A DNA stretch of 64,000 nucleotides, from contig NC_091677.1 of assembly GCF_042453785.1 (NCBI RefSeq), forward strand, positions 5,117,501 through 5,181,500, in the 5' to 3' direction. The notes under the pieces are model-generated. The model had not been told where the DNA came from. It was given only the letters and a program-made list of their open reading frames with translations, and did no database searches. Both the position numbers and the translations under genes were made by a program. The stretch is from Malus domestica (Eukaryota > Streptophyta > Magnoliopsida > Rosales > Rosaceae). Of the stretch, positions 1 to 11,956 are shown piece by piece; within the stretch, counting starts at the first letter, position 1; each line of letters begins with the position of its first letter.

Positions 1-284
1 CTTAGATAAAGCTCAAAGGCCAGGTGTAAGATAGGTGACTCATCGATCCCCTCTCCATTCAATACTTTATGCCCCCCATTCCCTTAATAGCATCCTAGAA
101 ACTTCTTTGTGTGCTTAAAAAAATAGATGTCATTAACCATTAACAAAATTAATGCTGATTAAGCATGCAAATACTTTTATCACAGATGTTAAACCCTAGT
201 TGGATAAAAGCCACTGTCCAAGGAGACATCAACAACCCACTAACTCATTTTGGCTTAGTTAAGATTTTATGCTTAATTTTTTTA

Positions 285-444
285 GAAATGCTAGTAAGAC
301 TAAATTTGTGGATAAAGTTTTGAAAATATGAAAGTTGATGATTGATTTATTACTTACACGTTGATAAATGTGTTTTTTCTTATTGGTGACATATCATTTG
401 GTTTGTAAATTTAGTCTTCAAATTTAATCTTCCTAGCATTACCC
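285..444. mobile_element. MITE, family A copy 1 (foldback)
   Basis: The ends are an imperfect inverted repeat: gaaatgctagtaagactaaa on the left and the complement of attaaatctt..agcatt on the right. The same termini and a similar AT-rich middle recur at 18931-19060 and 28561-28730. No coding potential is seen. It is a non-autonomous element of an unassigned superfamily. Confidence 0.6.
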
Positions 445-569
445 ATTTTTTTATTAAGAAACTTCTTCATTAATCTTAAATAACAATGACAGACAAGTTA
501 TACAATGTGGCTTTGTGTTTTTTTATTTTTATTTTTATTTTTTATCGAAATGTGGCCTTGTGTTATGCT

Positions 570-1081
570 CAAGGTTTAAAATATCGATGATATCGGAAAT
601 ATCGGAGTCCAAAAACACGGAAATTTGGATGGAAATATCGGGATATTATCGATATCGATTAAAATTGAATAAAAACCACGGAAATTGTAAGAAAAACTTG
701 GAAATTTTTATTGAAACTTTGCAGGATGTTTATTTAGTCAATTATCTATTAGTTTATCACAAAAAATTTGGAAGGAAATGCATTGCATGATAGATTTAAC
801 TGATTTAAGTTGATTATATAGCGAGCTGGCAAGCATTGTGAGTGTAGAAAATATGTAGTAATTAACGAAAGAAGTTTAAACACACCATAATCATTTATAT
901 ATAATGAATTAATACAATATTTTACACTTCATACATTGCATGGTAAGATATATGAGTGACTTAGTACCACATAGAGTTCCTATCAAGGTCTAAAATATCA
1001 ATGATATCGAAAATATCGGTACTCCAAACACACGGAAATTTCGATAAAAATATCGGGATATTATCGATATTTTAGACCTTG
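570..1081. mobile_element. hAT-type MITE with 8-bp target duplication
   Basis: The element begins CAAGG and ends CCTTG. It is flanked on both sides by the direct repeat GTTATGCT (562-569 and 1082-1089), the 8-bp duplication expected of hAT transposons. The termini form long inverted arms (about 110 bp) rich in the words atatcg and cggaaat. The right arm also folds on itself: ggtctaaaatatc at about 988 pairs with gatattttagacc at about 1066. There is no transposase. The short reading frame at 515-790 runs across its left edge and is not a gene. Confidence 0.75.
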
Positions 1082-1506
1082 GTTATGCTACAAGGAATAT
1101 TGGTGGTGATGTCATATAGTATGCGGAGTAGGGTTTGACGAGCCAGCCGTTGTGCTGTGATTGGCTGAAGGTGTTGAGCTGGTTGAGACCCATGTCTCAA
1201 CACGTGTACTCAGGCTTGTAGAGGGAAGGGTCAATTCGAATTCATGATATGGCGAGAGACAGAAGCAGAGATTCGGTTCAAAGATATTGACTGAGATCAT
1301 CAAAATGCATTAAACCAAATAAATTAAATATTCAAGTCACTGATTCAGAGGGAGGATATATACCATGTATTATGTGTATATATAAGAGGAAGTTAACCTA
1401 TAGCCATGCATTGTGCAATATAACCAGTGTGCCATAGAATACAAAGAAAACAAACAAGTACTACTTATTGAGTTGAGTTGAAAGAGATCAAAGTGCGAAG
1501 TTAAAG

Positions 1507-2685
1507 ATGGTAGCTATGATGGGTTGGGGTGGTGTTGGAGAACAAGGATGGAGGAAAGGTCCTTGGACTCCTGAGGAGGATAAGCTGCTCAGTGAATATG
1601 TCACCTTGCATGGAGAGGGAAGATGGAGTTCTGTGTCTAGGTCTACGGGTAATCAATCAAGTTAATTAGTCTGTTGACTGTTTTTTAACTACTTTTTTTA
1701 CACCAGTTCTAATTATTTAAATGTCATATATTGTTTCTGAGAGCTTTAATTTCGGATTAACTGATCATCTTAGGCATGCATGCATGCTCACTTAGGGTTT
1801 TTTCTTCTTTAACAAAAGTACTATTTTCAGGTCTGAACAGGAATGGGAAAAGTTGCAGACTCAGATGGGTGAATTATATGAGGCCAGGACTGAAGAGAGG
1901 GCATATAACACCTCAGGAGGAAGGCATCATCATTGAATTGCATGCTTTATGGGGTAACAAGTAAGTAATAATAGCCTAGCTAACTAATACTCTCTCTCTC
2001 TCTCTCTCGATTAAATAATTATCAAAAGTACACAATATTATTTATTTCTAATGTGAATTGTTATATGAATTTACAGATGGTCCACCATTGCAAGATACTT
2101 GCCAGGGAGAACCGACAATGAGATAAAAAACTTCTGGAGAACCCATTTCAAAAAGAAAGAGAAATGCACTCAGAAGCAAGAGAAACGAAAAGCAGAGATT
2201 CTAAAAGCAAAACAACAACAATTAGAGGAAGATCAAAACACGAAAGCAAGAGCCACTGCACCACACGATCATTGGGAAGCCTGCAGCCAAGGAACAATAA
2301 GCAATATGAATAATATTGATATCCATGAAACACAAGCAACATGGCAAGAAAATATGGAGGAAGACAAATATTGCTTGCCAAAATTGATGCACCAAGCAAG
2401 TGTGGAATTTTGGTCAGATTTATTAGGAGAAGAAGGGTTTTATAAGCTCTGGAACTTAGACGACGTAAGCGGTCGAATGGATCCGCAGCATTGCAGCAAC
2501 ACACAAGCTTAAGCCAGTGCAACAAAGCAGCCATGCAGATCAATAATCAAGGACTTGCTTTATCTTCTGGAGGGGAATCGAGCAATATATCATTGCAGAA
2601 TGGAAGTGAAACTAGTTCACCTGCTTTATTTAGGGGAGGAGGACACTCCAACACTTTCTCCAACGTAGGAGGCTACATCTTCTAA
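1507..2685 (+). CDS. R2R3-MYB transcription factor, MYB27-like
   Basis: Nuclear DNA-binding protein with two MYB repeats. Exons are 1507-1648, 1831-1960 and 2077 onward, joined at GT-AG sites in phases 1 and 2. R2 starts [15 protein letters not shown] and keeps the tryptophan pattern. R3 contains [33 protein letters not shown]. The run [11 protein letters not shown] and the C-terminal acidic FYKLWNLDD resemble, from memory, Arabidopsis MYB27. Read straight through, exon 3 stops at 2512 (235 aa). Removing a possible 74-nt intron at 2465-2538 (GTAAGC..TGCAG) restores an open frame to 2685 (268 aa) with a Ser/Gly/Asn-rich tail, so the 3' end is uncertain. Intron 2 has a CT microsatellite near 1992-2008. 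A poly(A)-like aataaa lies near 2798. Confidence 0.85.
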
Positions 2686-3341
2686 TTAGAAATGCTGATC
2701 GTTCATTAGATTGGTACTAAAATTATTTTTATGTAGCCGATTGACACGATCGATGATGAACTTCTGATCCAGCTAGCTAGCTAGCTATAAGCATATCAAT
2801 AAAATTCTATATGTCGGTTTATGTTTCGAAAGCGTTATTGTACTATTGTTAATTTTGATTTGCATATATATATATATATATGATAAATAACGGTGGTGTG
2901 GTCTTTTATATATTCCTAGCGTATGTATCCATTGAACTTTTTTGTAGACGAGTGATCAGTGGGAAATGAGGAAGAAAACACAGTATGTAAGGACTTTTAA
3001 TCAGCATGCAGACTAGAAGGATCGGAAAGAAAACACAGTTTCATGCATTAAGCTTGTTTTAAAAGGCACTGATATCTAAACATTGGAAACTTTGTTTTGC
3101 AACAAATTAATAATTAGTTTTAAATGGAAAATTAATGGTAATTGGTCGAGAAAAAGTTTTGATTTATCACTATTAACCCCAATCAAAATGACTGAAAACG
3201 CATTAGTAGCTGCACTGATCAAAACCTCATCATGGACTAAGTCATTTGTCTATATACACAATAAAAACTAATCATTATCAATATGTAGTGGTCTTTTTTG
3301 TTGTAGTTTGTTAGAATATCAAGCTTTATATTACAATAGAT

Positions 3342-3505
3342 AAATACTAAGGAGACTCTCCTAAGCAGGATTCTCTGTGAACTCTCTGACACGTCACAGT
3401 TTAACGTTAATTTTCATGTCAACGATACAAAATATTATGCCAAAACATGAGGTAAAAGAGAGTTAATAGAAAAACTCATTTTTTTAGAGAATCTCCTTAG
3501 CATTT
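3342..3505. mobile_element. Small foldback MITE
   Basis: The left end aaatactaaggagactctc and the right end, whose complement reads aaatgctaaggagattctc, form terminal inverted repeats around an AT-rich middle with no coding potential. Confidence 0.55.
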
Positions 3506-3713
3506 CTCGTTACAATATTAAGACCCCATAAAAATCTACTTTTATAAGAAGAAACTAATAATTTCATCAAAATTGATGGATACTTGTTTGACGCCTTAAC
3601 TACATATTATTGGTAAAAAGAAAATAGTGAACCCACTGAACAGAATTATTGAACAGATTATAGGTCAAACATGGATCATATATTCTTCCTTGGCCTTCTT
3701 CCTTTGGCCGGTA

Positions 3714-3807
3714 TTGACTTCTAAAGTGACAAAGTCTTGACCAGTCAATTAGTCAATGACCTAGAGTTGACCACTTACAAGTTTATATCATTTGAAAGTT
3801 GATTGAC
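3714..3807. promoter_or_regulatory. Cluster of WRKY W-box cores
   Basis: Six TTGAC/GTCAA cores occur in 94 bp: TTGAC at 3714, 3737, 3767 and 3803, and GTCAA at 3744 and 3752. Two read TTGACC/TTGACT, the classic W-box form. WRKY factors bind TTGAC(C/T). The cluster lies between the MYB 3' end and the divergent tRNA/DnaJ-type pair, so its target is unclear. Site function is inferred only from density. Confidence 0.35.
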
Positions 3808-4386
3808 AAGAAGTAGGCAGGCTGTAGAAGCCACAACTGATTGATTGTGAAGGCAAAAGACCAGAGGGTTCCAGTCAGTAGTCACTCTACTCAGATCAGT
3901 TGGGTCATATACCACTACTATATGTAATTATAATCAATTTAACCCTGAAACTAAATGGAAATTAAGTGTCGTTCCTCAATTTTTACCGCGATACAAATCT
4001 TACCGCTTCTTAAGTTTACCTTACAATAGTTGGTAAAAAGATAAATGTAGAAAAGAAAAGAAAAGAAACTGAGGGAAATCGACTGCAAGACTACTAGTTG
4101 TAAAGGTAAAAGTTGTTAGGGTGATTTAAAGATAAGTTCAGTCATCAACTCAACCGTTATATCAGGTGATTTACAATATATAATCTAAAAGATGACCTCC
4201 TTAATATTTTTCATGTTATTAATTGTTTGAATATACCGTTATAATTAATTATGGGCCCGTAGAATTATAACGAGAGAAGAACGCGGACTGCAAAACACAA
4301 TTGTCAAAGACCCAAAATGTACTTGGGCTAGATAGATTTACCCGTAATGCTAAAATTTAGCCCAGAAAAGAAAAAAATTTAAAAAA

Positions 4387-4460
4387 TGGCCCATGCAGGT
4401 CTCGAACCTGCGACCTTCGCGTTATTAGCACGACGCTCTAACCAGCTGAGCTAATAGGCC
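4387..4460 (-). tRNA. trnI-AAU: tRNA-Ile (anticodon AAU)
   Basis: A 74-nt cloverleaf can be read on the minus strand. The acceptor stem GGCCTAT pairs with ATGGGCC (one G-T pair), with discriminator A. The D-arm contains AGCTCAGCTGGTTAGAGC, the anticodon loop is CTAATAA (anticodon AAT), and the T-arm has GTTCGAGAC between GCAGG and CCTGC. A and B box promoter sequences are intact. There is no intron and the CCA tail is not encoded, as expected for a nuclear tRNA gene. Oligo-T termination is plausible in the T-rich minus-strand sequence just downstream (a-rich plus strand 4364-4386). It lies 124 bp upstream of, and divergent from, the next gene's ATG. Confidence 0.95.
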
Positions 4461-4583
4461 GTTGTTGTTCGATGACTCCGGATAATGATTTATATCAGAG
4501 TTTAGTTTTAGATAAGGCGCTTTTTCACTTATCAGCAATTTCTGGCCCTTCGGAAAGGAAAGCAGGGACACAGAACAAAGCAA

Positions 4584-5301
4584 ATGGATAACATAACGGC
4601 GAGCGAGCTGGCCGGATTCGGAGTCGGAACTCTGCTCCTCTGCGCCACCATTGCCGCCCCAAAGATCGACGCTTTCATCTCCGCCTCTCAGCGCAGGTAA
4701 CACTTGCTAATACCCCATTTCTTAATTCTCATTAAACACCATTCTTTCTTTCTAATCTTTTGAGTTTATAATCTTCACCAACTCCTGATTAGTTTCCAAG
4801 AATTTCACTAATAACCCACTTTTCAATGCAAAGTTCCCAACTTCCTCAGTATAATTAGATGTTTTTCCTAATTTGAGCAATGCTATTGCCACGGGCACCA
4901 AATTTGCTAACCAAATGACACGACAGTGTTTGACTAATATTAGCGTCTGCTTTAAACCCTATTTATTAAGAACAAGTAAGGAGTTCGATGCATGCACCAA
5001 CGCACCATTTGGTGACCCGAGGATTATTGTTCTGATTTATGTGTTGTGTGTATGAAACCTTTGGATGTTCAGTTCCTTGGGAATGTGCAAGAGATGTGGC
5101 AACTTGAGGATGATAGCATGCTCAAGATGTAGAGGAGTTGGATTGATCAAAGAAGGTGAAATGCTTGGATCAAATCTCATCGACGACATGTATGAATCGC
5201 TTGGGGGTGAAGGATCGAAAGTAAGATCCATCTCTTGCACCTATTGTCAAGCTAGAGGTCATTTTTCGTGCCCCGATTGCTCTAAACCAACGTCTGTTTG
5301 A
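4584..5301 (+). CDS. Small DnaJ-type cysteine-rich zinc-finger protein
   Basis: Two exons, 4584-4696 and 5073-5301, joined in phase 2, give 113 aa. The N-terminal 25-30 residues (ELAGFGVGTLLLCATIAAP) are hydrophobic and could be a membrane anchor or part of a targeting signal. The rest carries four CxxC pairs at about C43/C46, C54/C57, C93/C96 and C104/C107, two with the CxxCxGxG-like spacing of the DnaJ central zinc finger. There is no J domain, so it belongs with the small DnaJ-like/BSD2-like zinc-finger proteins of plants, which act as thiol or folding helpers, often in organelles. The exact client is unknown. The ATG is the first in frame and the intron boundaries are consensus. The reading frame at 4425-4703 on the opposite strand is a shadow. 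Confidence 0.8.
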
Positions 5302-8300
5302 GTTTGTTTAAGTTGTGTAAACTAAAACTTGATCAGGCTATTTGTGTCATCTTCGAAAGATTAATTAACGTCAAAGCTTTCTTCGTCCTCAGTCACCATA
5401 TTTGTTTGGTACCGGTGATATTGGGCAGTGAAATTTATGAACCCAAATTAGACAGTAGAGATATAACGGTTCATAATCCATATATACATTGTGAATCTTG
5501 TTATACTTTGGAATAAATAATTTCCCGAAAGCGGTTCATATGATATGTATACATTCATTATCTCCATACATGTCAGTGGCTCAGTGCTAGAGGCTGTATA
5601 TGTACTACTGCTGCAAGTCTAGCTCCCCTAGTTAGATGAATTTCCTAGTGGCTTGTCCCTTTTATTGGAATATTCATCCTTGATAATGATATTATGCTGA
5701 ATTCGTTTTATGTTCTTACGGTCCTATGTTAATCTTCCCCTTTTTGTGGAATATTCATCTTTTCAAACCTGATATAATGTTTTGTGCTTGAATTTGGTTG
5801 ATGCCTTTATGCTGTCTGTTGAATAGCGGAGCCAGAGAATCAAATAGGAAGCATATGTTATATACAAGAAGTTAGGGGGCTATAATATGAAAGTTCATCT
5901 GAAGGTCAGATGAACGGTTTCCCTCCTATCCTTCCATCTGCTCCTGCTATTGATCTCTTATGTGGTCAGTATGTCTATACAGTGCCTCACCTCTCAAGGT
6001 GCGCCCGATGCATGCATTTGAAAGCACTGTTATAACTTATGAATGAGTTTCCTAGTAAAGTTTGGTTGTTATTAGAAGTGACATTGAACGGCTCTTTCTT
6101 CATTCCCCCCGCCACCCCAGTTATTTTCTTTGAGCTAGGAAATTAAGATCTCGAGAACGTGTTGTATGATTAAATGGTAGATTGGACGTTGATTCAAAAC
6201 TACTAGGAAGTGAATTGCTAGCTGGAAAGAGAAGGCTTTTGCCAAAGATAGCAGCTCACGGGAAAGTATATATACCCTTTGAAATTGGTAGGAAGGTTCT
6301 TGTTTTAATGGATAACAGGTAAGCACCCCTTTTCCATATGATCGGAACTGCTCATACAAGCTTCACCCCTTCTTCCATGGTAAGTGAAACTTCTACGTGT
6401 AGGCAGAGAAGTAAAAATGTTGATCTGGTTAGGGGAGGGGGTGATAGCTCTGACTTCTCTCACTTCTCTGCTGCAAAAACTATATTAGCACTCATCTATT
6501 GAAACTATACTTAGATACATAACGAGGTATTGTAAGTGGCAGAATGGCCTTGCATTTAGCCTATGTCGCTTTGATTTCCAAGCTTAGTCATATGTGTTAC
6601 AGGTGAAGCTTAAAGCACGGCACTATTGTGTTAGTTGGAAGAATCATATCTCACTTGTGCCGTGCATATTTCCATGTATAAACTTAGAGATGTTGCGAAG
6701 TGACAAGGCACCATGAACCAGCTATTGCCTATTGGTGCACTGAGCAGCCCAATTTGACCAAGTTCACTGAGACGATAGTTCTGCTGTGGTGAATTGGATA
6801 TGTGCCACTATGAGTATAGGGTATCCTATGCTATATTAGCCCTCACTATTTTTAGGACAACATTGCGATTAGTAGGGAACTTGTTTCCTCTTTCTACTTA
6901 TGCGCGGATGTATATCCCGGTGTTTTTATAGCATACATCACGTATGGTATGGAAACGCTGCGGTGTTCAACTGAGGACAGCCAAGTTACTCTCTGTTTCC
7001 CAGTTGTAAATACTCAATTTGGATAGCAGACTTTGCAAGGTGCTATACCTTTCTCATAAGTAACTAAGAAGATACTTGCAAACTTGATGGGACAAAGCTA
7101 AAGAAACCAGAGTTCGAACGTATTTTGGGCTTGTAGGACCGAGAGCTTTGAGTCACGTTCAGTTGCGACCTGCATTTGAGTTTGGATCAAAAAATGTATT
7201 TTCATTCTATCTCGAATTTCTTTTCTAAAATTTACATTTTATTCTGAATACGCATTTAGGTCTACTTAACACCGAGACTGGAAATCAATTTAATTGGACT
7301 TAATAATGCCCAATTTTATTGAATGTCGCGAAAACGTATGTGACATAGGGTAAGTGCTTGAGATTACACTCGAATTCAAATTTACTTATTTGATTTACAA
7401 TTGACTTTTTGAACGAAAAATAAAATGCTGCAATATTTCTTTGAATTAATAAGAACCATTTAACTTTTTATTATCTTAGAAGTTACAACGTATGTATGCT
7501 TCTTTCATTCCCTATAAATTTTGAGATAGTGCTGTTCACACATTCATTTTTATTTCTCACACACTCTTATGTCATTGATCTTCTTCAATTCATTCGACCG
7601 AACGGTCAAAAATTGAAAGGAGTGTGTGACAAGGGTGTGTGCAGTAAAGGGTTGGATTCAAATATTGGGATTCTCAGTGTTAAGGGTTCAAGTTTTTCAG
7701 ATAGAAACAAAGTGCGAAGCGTGGAAAAAAAAATTCAATTTATTCATCGAACACTTAGTAAGTTTGTTATCATCAGCCGAATTATGTTGCACCCATGTTA
7801 ACATATATTGAATTATGTGGAAGCATTCTGATGAGTGCTATTAAAAGAATTTGAAGAGTGTTGTTGACGCAACTTGCAAGAGACATTTCATCAAAAACTG
7901 GATGAGCACAAAATGGACCTACATCAAACATTTTGACGGTCTTTTTGAACTCCGAGCAGTCTTGAAATCACTTGGTTCCAATATGCATCCATCATTGGGT
8001 TTGTAGATAGCATGACCCTAAATCTAGGAGTGGTACTACTAGTACTACTATTATGATGTACTGTTTCCTTTTACCATATATTGTTTACGAATACGTGATT
8101 TGCCATAATCAAAAGTTCTCAAAAAAAATGAAAAAGCATAATCAAACGGGCTAACGGACTCCTTCCAAGTTTCAATCTTTCCCCAGCACGCGTCCGACAA
8201 GACGTCGACAGCCAAAAGTAAACACTCGGTAACTCTGTTTTTACCCCTGTCATATCGAGACACGTGGACGTACAGAGCATTTCACAGTTCGGAGGGTAAA

Positions 8301-10813
8301 CGCCGGCACGGTGGTTTCGCTTTCGCCATCAATCATGTCCGTCACCTGGTACTGTTCTGACCCCGAATGGGCGGTCGACACGTAGTCGGAGGAGTGCTGC
8401 TCAGACACTCCAGCAGTCACTTTGGCCTTGAAAACTAGCGTTTTTTTTTTCTTCTGATCTTTTAATTTCCTTTTTCCTAAAATATTTATTCCAAACATCA
8501 AATTTTTTACACATGAATTTAAGAATTGTATTAGATGGATAAATAAGATTGTTCATCGTTTTTTTTTCCGTTAATGATACTGTTCATTGTTGGCTATAGT
8601 ACCCCAAGTTGGCCAATTCCTCGATAATAAAATTCTTATAATACATATGTCATATACGACATATAAAATAGATTGGACGAGAGGACATTCAAATATGACA
8701 TTGAGCATAAGAATAAACACTTTTAAATTCATTACACCTCGAGCTACAACTCATTCCTATACATATCTAGATATCATTATTCCTAAACAATAGTTATATT
8801 TCATGGTCCAATAACTTAAAAGTACGTTTGATAAATAATTTAATTTTTAATTTATTTGAGATATGATAAAGAACACAAGGGACCAGTGGTGGAGCCGACG
8901 TGAGATCATTGATTGTCCATGACTCCAACAACTTTAAAACCCTATGTATATTGTATTTGAACCCTATAAACAGTTAGGGCAAACTAAATTACAACATCCT
9001 TCTCCTACTTCTTCTTCTAATTTTTGTTATCATATTTGTCTTCCTTTTCTCTTTTCTTGTGTGCGACTCTATTGTACGCACCATCAAATGCTTCATCAGT
9101 TGAAAAGCCTTGACAATCTTCAACATTACTCTACAATTCATGTAGCCACCCTTGACAAGCCTCTATATACCATAGTAGTTGATGACATACATTGGCATAA
9201 GCCTTCAGCAAATGTTGACAACAATCGGCTTGTTCCTACTAGGTGCTCAACGAAATTGTCCAATAAAGTTCTTTTGGTCAAAATCATAACTCCATTATAT
9301 AACTTCATTATTTGAAAATCCTGATTCCGCCACTGCAAATGACAAAGAAGGGTGTAGGAGGGAGAAGAAATAATAAATAAAGATGAATGAGAATAAAATA
9401 TTGAAATGTAAACAATTTAAAATATATTTTTTAAATCCTTTGTTTTTACTTTTTATTTGGTATACCTTTCTTTACATCTCTCTCACTATTCTTCCACCGC
9501 CCTACTCTATATGGCCTTCGTTTCTCTCCGCATTTCCACTCTCTCCATGTATAAGGTTAAATCATTCATGTATGTACATAATACATATACATGTCTCATA
9601 AATTTTTATGCGTACTCGTAACACAAAGTGGTATACTAAAATATCTCTCGTACATATACAATTCTAAAGTCTAATCTGAAGAGGAATAATTTAGGTGGGT
9701 TCCACATACTGAATAATTGTACTCATGCATCTTTAACTACATGCCCATGCATGGTTGTGGTTCACAACTTAGAAAAACTATCGTACGTACCAAACATCAC
9801 TTTAATTCCATATGCAATGTACCATGGATTCTAATATTCCTAAAAAGAAACGCCATTCAGTCACTTCTCATATCACCAGTTTTTTTTTTTTAATTTAATT
9901 TTATTTATTTATTTATAGAAATAATTATATTATTGATATTTTAGAAGATAAATGTTTGTTTGGAAGTACTTTTGAAGTGATCGGAAAATATTTTTGATTT
10001 TCAAAAGTACTTGAAGTGTTTTCTGCAAGAAGTACCAATTATATATACTCTTCTTGTAGAAAGCACTTGACTTCAAGTACATTTTTAGGATTCACTTGCA
10101 TTTTTATTAATGATTAGTTCAAAAAATATTCACCAATAACGCTATCAAACGAGCCTTAATTTTTTTCATTTTCAACCATTTTCAAAACATTATCAAACGA
10201 GCCATAAATTTTTTCCATTTTCTTCTTAATTATATATTTTGACCTAACAGTTAAACCCTAAACCACGAAGATACATTGCGTGAAAGATCACATATACGAA
10301 TCGCATGCATATTTTAGTATTTTTACATTATATAATTTCATAAATCGACATTGTAAAGATAATATATGTGTTATTCAAATATATATAGATACTGACTCTT
10401 TATGCAAAGGGATCTTTATTTTTTTTTAAATGAAATTAGGTGTGGGGCTCACTGATCCAAATCGTATATTTTATAAGTCTCAATTCATAGATTATCCTCG
10501 TAAAATTTCAATTCAATTTAAAATCATTTGCCTATTGAATTATTAAGATAAAATTTCATTGTTTTTTATATAACAAAGTATTTGTTATTTTTTTAACCCA
10601 ATTAGATGTCTTAAATATTTCCAATTTGGCTAATATTTTGCAAAGATGATTTATGAGGTGCAACTTGAAAAATAGGCGGTTTATATTACAGTTCATTGTG
10701 GTGTGGACCCCACAACTAATCCCCCTTTTATATAAAAAAAAGAAGGGATTCCTTCCCTTAAAGCTTCTTATATATATTATAGGTGTGTCAATAAATGAAG
10801 AAACCCTAATTAA
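5302..10813. other. Long gene-poor stretch, no supported gene
   Basis: After the 3' flank of the zinc-finger gene, no frame longer than about 120 codons has protein-like composition. A more GC-rich patch at about 8150-8440 has frames on both strands but no recognisable motif. A weak foldback lies at about 7528-7646 (arms tcacacactctt and its near complement). A stretch at 9957-10157 belongs to the 'tttggaagtactt' MITE family listed below. The rest is AT-rich sequence in which I see nothing else. Confidence 0.5.
9957..10157. mobile_element. hAT-like MITE, 'facing the aagtact arm' family, copy 1
   Basis: The left end gtttgtttggaagtactttt and the right end ..aacgctatcaaacgagcc are degenerate inverted ends. 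The interior repeats agtacttgaagtg-type words. Related stretches lie at 21028-21148, 39478-39660 and 49779-49982, each starting or ending near 'ggtccgtttgg' or 'ggcccatttagaa' words. Family membership is judged by eye only, with no target duplication established. Confidence 0.4.
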
Positions 10814-10963
10814 AGGGATGTGCTATCTACACAACCTTTTTTTACTTCTCACACACATTTTATTAATTTATGTTTTTTGATATTCTTTAATTTAGTCGAT
10901 CTGACGACCTAAATTAAGAGGGTGTGTGTGAAGTAAAATAAGATATGTGGATAGCACACCTCT
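10814..10963. mobile_element. Foldback MITE, about 150 bp
   Basis: The left arm aagggatgtgctatctacac matches the complement of the right arm (aagaggtgtgctatccacat). Both arms continue with acttc(t)cacacac and a tail pairing around aatttag. There is no coding potential. Confidence 0.65.
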
Positions 10964-11067
10964 TTATTTTGTCGTGGGAAGAGAAAAATATCTTCCTATG
11001 ACATTATCACCCCTTGTGTAGCAATCAAGTGATAGCGAGTTGTGGGGACACAATGGACCTCAAGACG

Positions 11068-11247
11068 GACTAGGATTCTCTCACCTCCTCTTTCCATCCC
11101 CTTCCCTCCCTTCCTCTCACATTCTCTATTTTGTCTTTCCCTTTCTATATAAAATTAATATAAAATGTTCACGTGACTTAACCGTGACCGTTCAAATATG
11201 AGGGAAGAGAAGGGGAGGAGAAAAAAAAGGGGAGAGAATCCTACTCC
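11068..11247. mobile_element. Foldback MITE with CT/GA-rich arms
   Basis: ggactaggattctctcacct at the left pairs with the complement of gggagagaatcctactcc at the right. The arms continue as pyrimidine-rich and purine-rich strands (ccccttccctccc against gggaagagaagggg). Confidence 0.6.
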
Positions 11248-11956
11248 CCTCAAAAAGTGAGGAGGTTTGTAATATTCTTTCATTCCTTTAATTTCTGAAA
11301 TCTTTTAGGGAAATTTAATTTTTTTTAATTTTTTTTCTCAAAAAAGGGGACAACCGGAGGTAACCCCAACATTAACTACTTCATTTATGAATTTCATAGT
11401 AATAGAAATACATGTCCTACTAAGACAAAATTTGTAACTTGCTATTCTCTAGCCTAGCAGGCAAAGATTTACCTTCGTGGAAAGGATAATTCATTCAGAA
11501 CGACGTAAGAGTCCAACTACATTGCATTGCCATAATCCATGTTGTATATTTGAAAGAGGTTGACCCCCTTGCTTCTCTCATGTTACAATCCTCAGGACAC
11601 GATTATCTACTCCTTGTGGGAGCTGGGAAGACTCACAGAGATATTTCGGTATCCCCTAGCCACAAACTAAATAAAATCAAACTTATAAATTTGACCTTAA
11701 TAAATAAGAAAAAATAAAATAAAGATGGGGAATTCTCCCTACACCCAATAACCTTAAACTCACTGCACCACTGCACCTCACCATCTTTTTAGACGAACCC
11801 AAACCAAACAATGGCAAAATTTTCTCCCGATCGAGGACGTCGACGATGGTTAACTCCTTCCATTCCTTTTCTTCACTTTCTTTTCCTCGCTCTTCAAATA
11901 ACCTTGAGAAGAATATGAACCACCACACATTGTCAGTGTTTGAGGTTGTTGACCTC

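Larger units (their letters stand above)
2686..4386. other. Intergenic: MYB 3' region, one MITE, W-box cluster
   Basis: No reading frame here resembles a protein. It holds the MYB 3' flank with a (TA)n run near 2866-2882, a small foldback element at 3342-3505 and a dense group of TTGAC/GTCAA words at 3714-3807. Both are listed separately. Confidence 0.6.
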
